Origin: an uncultured Agathobaculum sp.
Lineage (GTDB): Bacteria; Bacillota; Clostridia; Oscillospirales; Butyricicoccaceae
Assembly (NCBI GenBank): GCA_944380945.1
Contig: CALWJG010000132.1
Location: 1 to 5,096, forward strand
Direction: 5' to 3'
Length of the DNA stretch: 5,096 nucleotides
Part shown: positions 3,553-5,096 of the stretch, piece by piece
Layout of the letters: each line of letters opens with the position of its first letter
How positions within the stretch are numbered: position 1 is the stretch's first letter
Notes under the pieces: model-generated
Told to the model about the DNA's origin: nothing
The model's database searches: none
Seen by the model: only the letters and a program-made list of their open reading frames with translations
Position numbers and translations under genes: made by a program

Positions 3553-5096
3553 ATGAACCATATCGATCCCCAGTCCTGGAAGCAGGATCTGCCCGCGTTT
3601 CGCGAGAAAACCGCGGAGTTTTATGCCGGCGGCAGCACCGTCGGCGCATACAAAGGCTTTTCGGGCTACTACGGCAGCTATGCCCAGAAGGGCGGCAAGG
3701 CCAGCATGCTGCGCCTGCGCATGCCGGGCGGCCGCGTCACCCCGGAGAAGCTCGCCTTCGTCGCGCACGCCATCCGCGACTGCGGCGTGAAGCGCGCGCA
3801 CTTCACCACCTGCCAGACCATCCAGCTGCACGATCTGGACGCGGACACGGTCTGCACGCTCATGGAGCAGGCGCTCGACGCCGGCATCGTCACCATGGGC
3901 GGCGGCGGCGACTTTCCGCGCAACGTCATGTGCTCGCCGCTCTCGGGCGTGCAGGCGGACGAATATTTCGACGTGCTGCCCTATGCCGAGGCCGCGGGCG
4001 AATACCTGATGCACTTCATCAAGGCGGAGAAGATGCCCCGCAAGCTCAAGGTGGGCTTCTCGAGTTCCCCGGCCAACCAGACGCACGCCACCTACCGCGA
4101 CCTGGGCTTCGCCGCCCGGCCGGACGGCAAGTTCGACGTATACAGCGCCGGCGGTCTGGGCAACAACCCGCGCTTCGGCGTCAAGGTCGCCGAGGCGGTC
4201 GACCCCAACCGCATCCTGTATTATATCAAGGCCATGTGGCTGACCTTCCGCGCCTACGGCAACTACGAAAACCGCGGCAAGGCGCGCACCCGCTATATGC
4301 AGGAGGCGCTCGGCGGCGCGGAGCAGTACAAAAAGGCCTATCTGGAAAAGCTGGACGAGGTCATCGCCTCGGGCGAGGACCTGACGCTCGATATCACCCC
4401 CGCGCCCGCCGCCAAGACCGGTGACGGCACCGCGGCCGCCGGCCCGCGCATCCTGCCGCAGAAGCAGGACGGGCTGTACACGGTCGTATGGCACCCGATC
4501 GGCGGCCAGCCGTCCATGGATTCGCTGTGCGCGCTGAGCGACGCGCTGAACCGCATGGAGGGCGCGGAGATGCGCCTTGCGCCGGATGAGACCGCGTATA
4601 TCATCAACCTGACCGGCGCGGAGGCCGAGGCGGTCATCGCCGCCACGCCGGACAGCGCGCAAAGCCTGTTCGAGACCTCGGTCAGCTGCATCGGCGGCCT
4701 GACCTGTCAGGTCGGCCTGCGCGACTCGCAGGGCCTGCTCGCCGCGTGCGTCAAGGCCGTGCGCGAGGCAAACCTGCCGGACGGCGCGCTGCCGCAGATC
4801 CACATCTCGGGCTGCCCGTCCTCGTGCGGCACGCACCAGACCGGTGCGCTCGGCCTGCGCGGCGCGACCCGTCAGGTGGACGGCAAGCCCCAGCCGGGCT
4901 TCCTGCTGTTCGTGGGCGGGTGCGACCGTCAGGGCAGCGAGGCCATGGGCCGCGAGCTCGGCGTGCTGCTCGAGCAGGACGTGCCCGCGTTCCTCGTTGC
5001 GCTGGGCAAGGCCGTCGCGGCGTCCGGTCAGGACTACGCCGCGTGGCACGCCGCCGACCCCGCGGCGATCGACCGCATCGCAGCGCCCTATCTCGG
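3553..5096 (+). CDS. Siroheme- and [4Fe-4S]-dependent nitrite/sulfite reductase (C-terminus cut by right edge)
   Basis: The 514 visible residues form the two-fold repeated architecture of ferredoxin-type nitrite/sulfite reductases: a ferredoxin-like half-domain (about 47-98), a siroheme half-domain (about 117-275), a Gly/Ala linker (about 283-300), and a second pair (about 303-366 and 373 to the end). The cluster and siroheme ligands are Cys379, Cys385 (C-x5-C), Cys421 and Cys425 (GCPSSC). By alignment from memory with E. coli CysI, Arg56 in MLRLRMPGG, Arg123 in FPRNV, and Lys164/Lys166 in PRKLK match the active-site Arg/Lys set; Cys87 stands where an Arg is usual. The enzyme should reduce nitrite to ammonia or sulfite to sulfide with six electrons in the cytoplasm. 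The sequence does not tell which, so no symbol is given. GAGGAGG at 3541-3547 lies 5 bases before the ATG. Compared with family lengths of roughly 510-550 residues, little is missing. It is not AsrC, and no electron-donor domain is fused to the visible part. Confidence 0.93.
   Translation, partial: MNHIDPQSWKQDLPAFREKTAEFYAGGSTVGAYKGFSGYYGSYAQKGGKASMLRLRMPGGRVTPEKLAFVAHAIRDCGVKRAHFTTCQTIQLHDLDADTVCTLMEQALDAGIVTMGGGGDFPRNVMCSPLSGVQADEYFDVLPYAEAAGEYLMHFIKAEKMPRKLKVGFSSSPANQTHATYRDLGFAARPDGKFDVYSAGGLGNNPRFGVKVAEAVDPNRILYYIKAMWLTFRAYGNYENRGKARTRYMQEALGGAEQYKKAYLEKLDEVIASGEDLTLDITPAPAAKTGDGTAAAGPRILPQKQDGLYTVVWHPIGGQPSMDSLCALSDALNRMEGAEMRLAPDETAYIINLTGAEAEAVIAATPDSAQSLFETSVSCIGGLTCQVGLRDSQGLLAACVKAVREANLPDGALPQIHISGCPSSCGTHQTGALGLRGATRQVDGKPQPGFLLFVGGCDRQGSEAMGRELGVLLEQDVPAFLVALGKAVAASGQDYAAWHAADPAAIDRIAAPYL

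Noticed and set aside
2906..3649. A 247-codon minus-strand frame crossing the divergent promoter region
   Set aside because: It overlaps the start of the reductase gene, the intergenic promoters and cbiQ in a different frame. Its translation is an Arg/Ser/Cys-rich shadow with no family signature.
3484..5049. A 521-codon minus-strand open frame opposite the reductase gene
   Set aside because: Its translation is low in complexity (Arg, Ala, Gly, Val, Leu and His rich) and resembles no family. The plus-strand frame shows full motif conservation, and strong third-position GC bias explains the open antisense frame.

Overview
The window comes from a GC-rich bacterium that nevertheless uses textbook Gram-positive signals: AGGAGG-type ribosome binding sites, TTGACA/TATAAT promoters and a hairpin-plus-U-tract riboswitch terminator. 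That mix, with an anaerobic style cobalt/cobalamin gene set and a siroheme nitrite/sulfite reductase, suggests a high-GC member of the Clostridia (Oscillospirales-like gut Firmicutes). This taxonomic guess is inference; nothing in the window fixes the species.

Layout. Almost the whole left two thirds is read on the minus strand. In transcription order it holds cbiQ (3326 to 2532) and cbiO (2515 to 1664), then a 468-base gap, then cbiM (1195 to 443), cbiN (446 to 105) and the first 22 codons of cbiD (68 to 1). The gap is fully explained: a GC hairpin, a near-perfect sigma-A promoter (1558-1585), a cobalamin riboswitch aptamer (about 1361-1525) and an intrinsic terminator (1233-1279) just before the cbiM ribosome binding site. 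cbiQ has its own consensus promoter (3362-3391) with a leader of only about 30 bases, too short for a riboswitch. Diverging from cbiQ, a plus-strand gene for a nitrite/sulfite reductase starts at 3553 and runs off the right edge, with a plausible promoter at 3448-3476.

How it works together. CbiM (metal-capturing membrane subunit) and CbiN form the substrate-specific part of an ECF-type cobalt importer; CbiQ (transmembrane coupling subunit) and CbiO (ATPase) form the energising part. Cobalt then feeds the anaerobic (early cobalt insertion) cobalamin pathway, whose methyltransferase CbiD begins at the left edge, so more cobalamin biosynthesis genes probably lie beyond base 1. The riboswitch should switch off cbiM, cbiN and the downstream biosynthetic genes when cobalamin is plentiful. 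The divergent reductase depends on siroheme, which shares the precursor precorrin-2 with cobalamin, so the two loci are linked by tetrapyrrole metabolism.

The individual proteins are all known families. The points worth a second look are the splitting of the transporter into a riboswitch-controlled half and a half with no riboswitch at its own promoter, the promoter embedded in a 13-bp GC palindrome, and a Cys in place of a usually conserved Arg in the reductase. I found no sign of a previously undescribed protein system, mobile element, CRISPR array, tRNA or rRNA.
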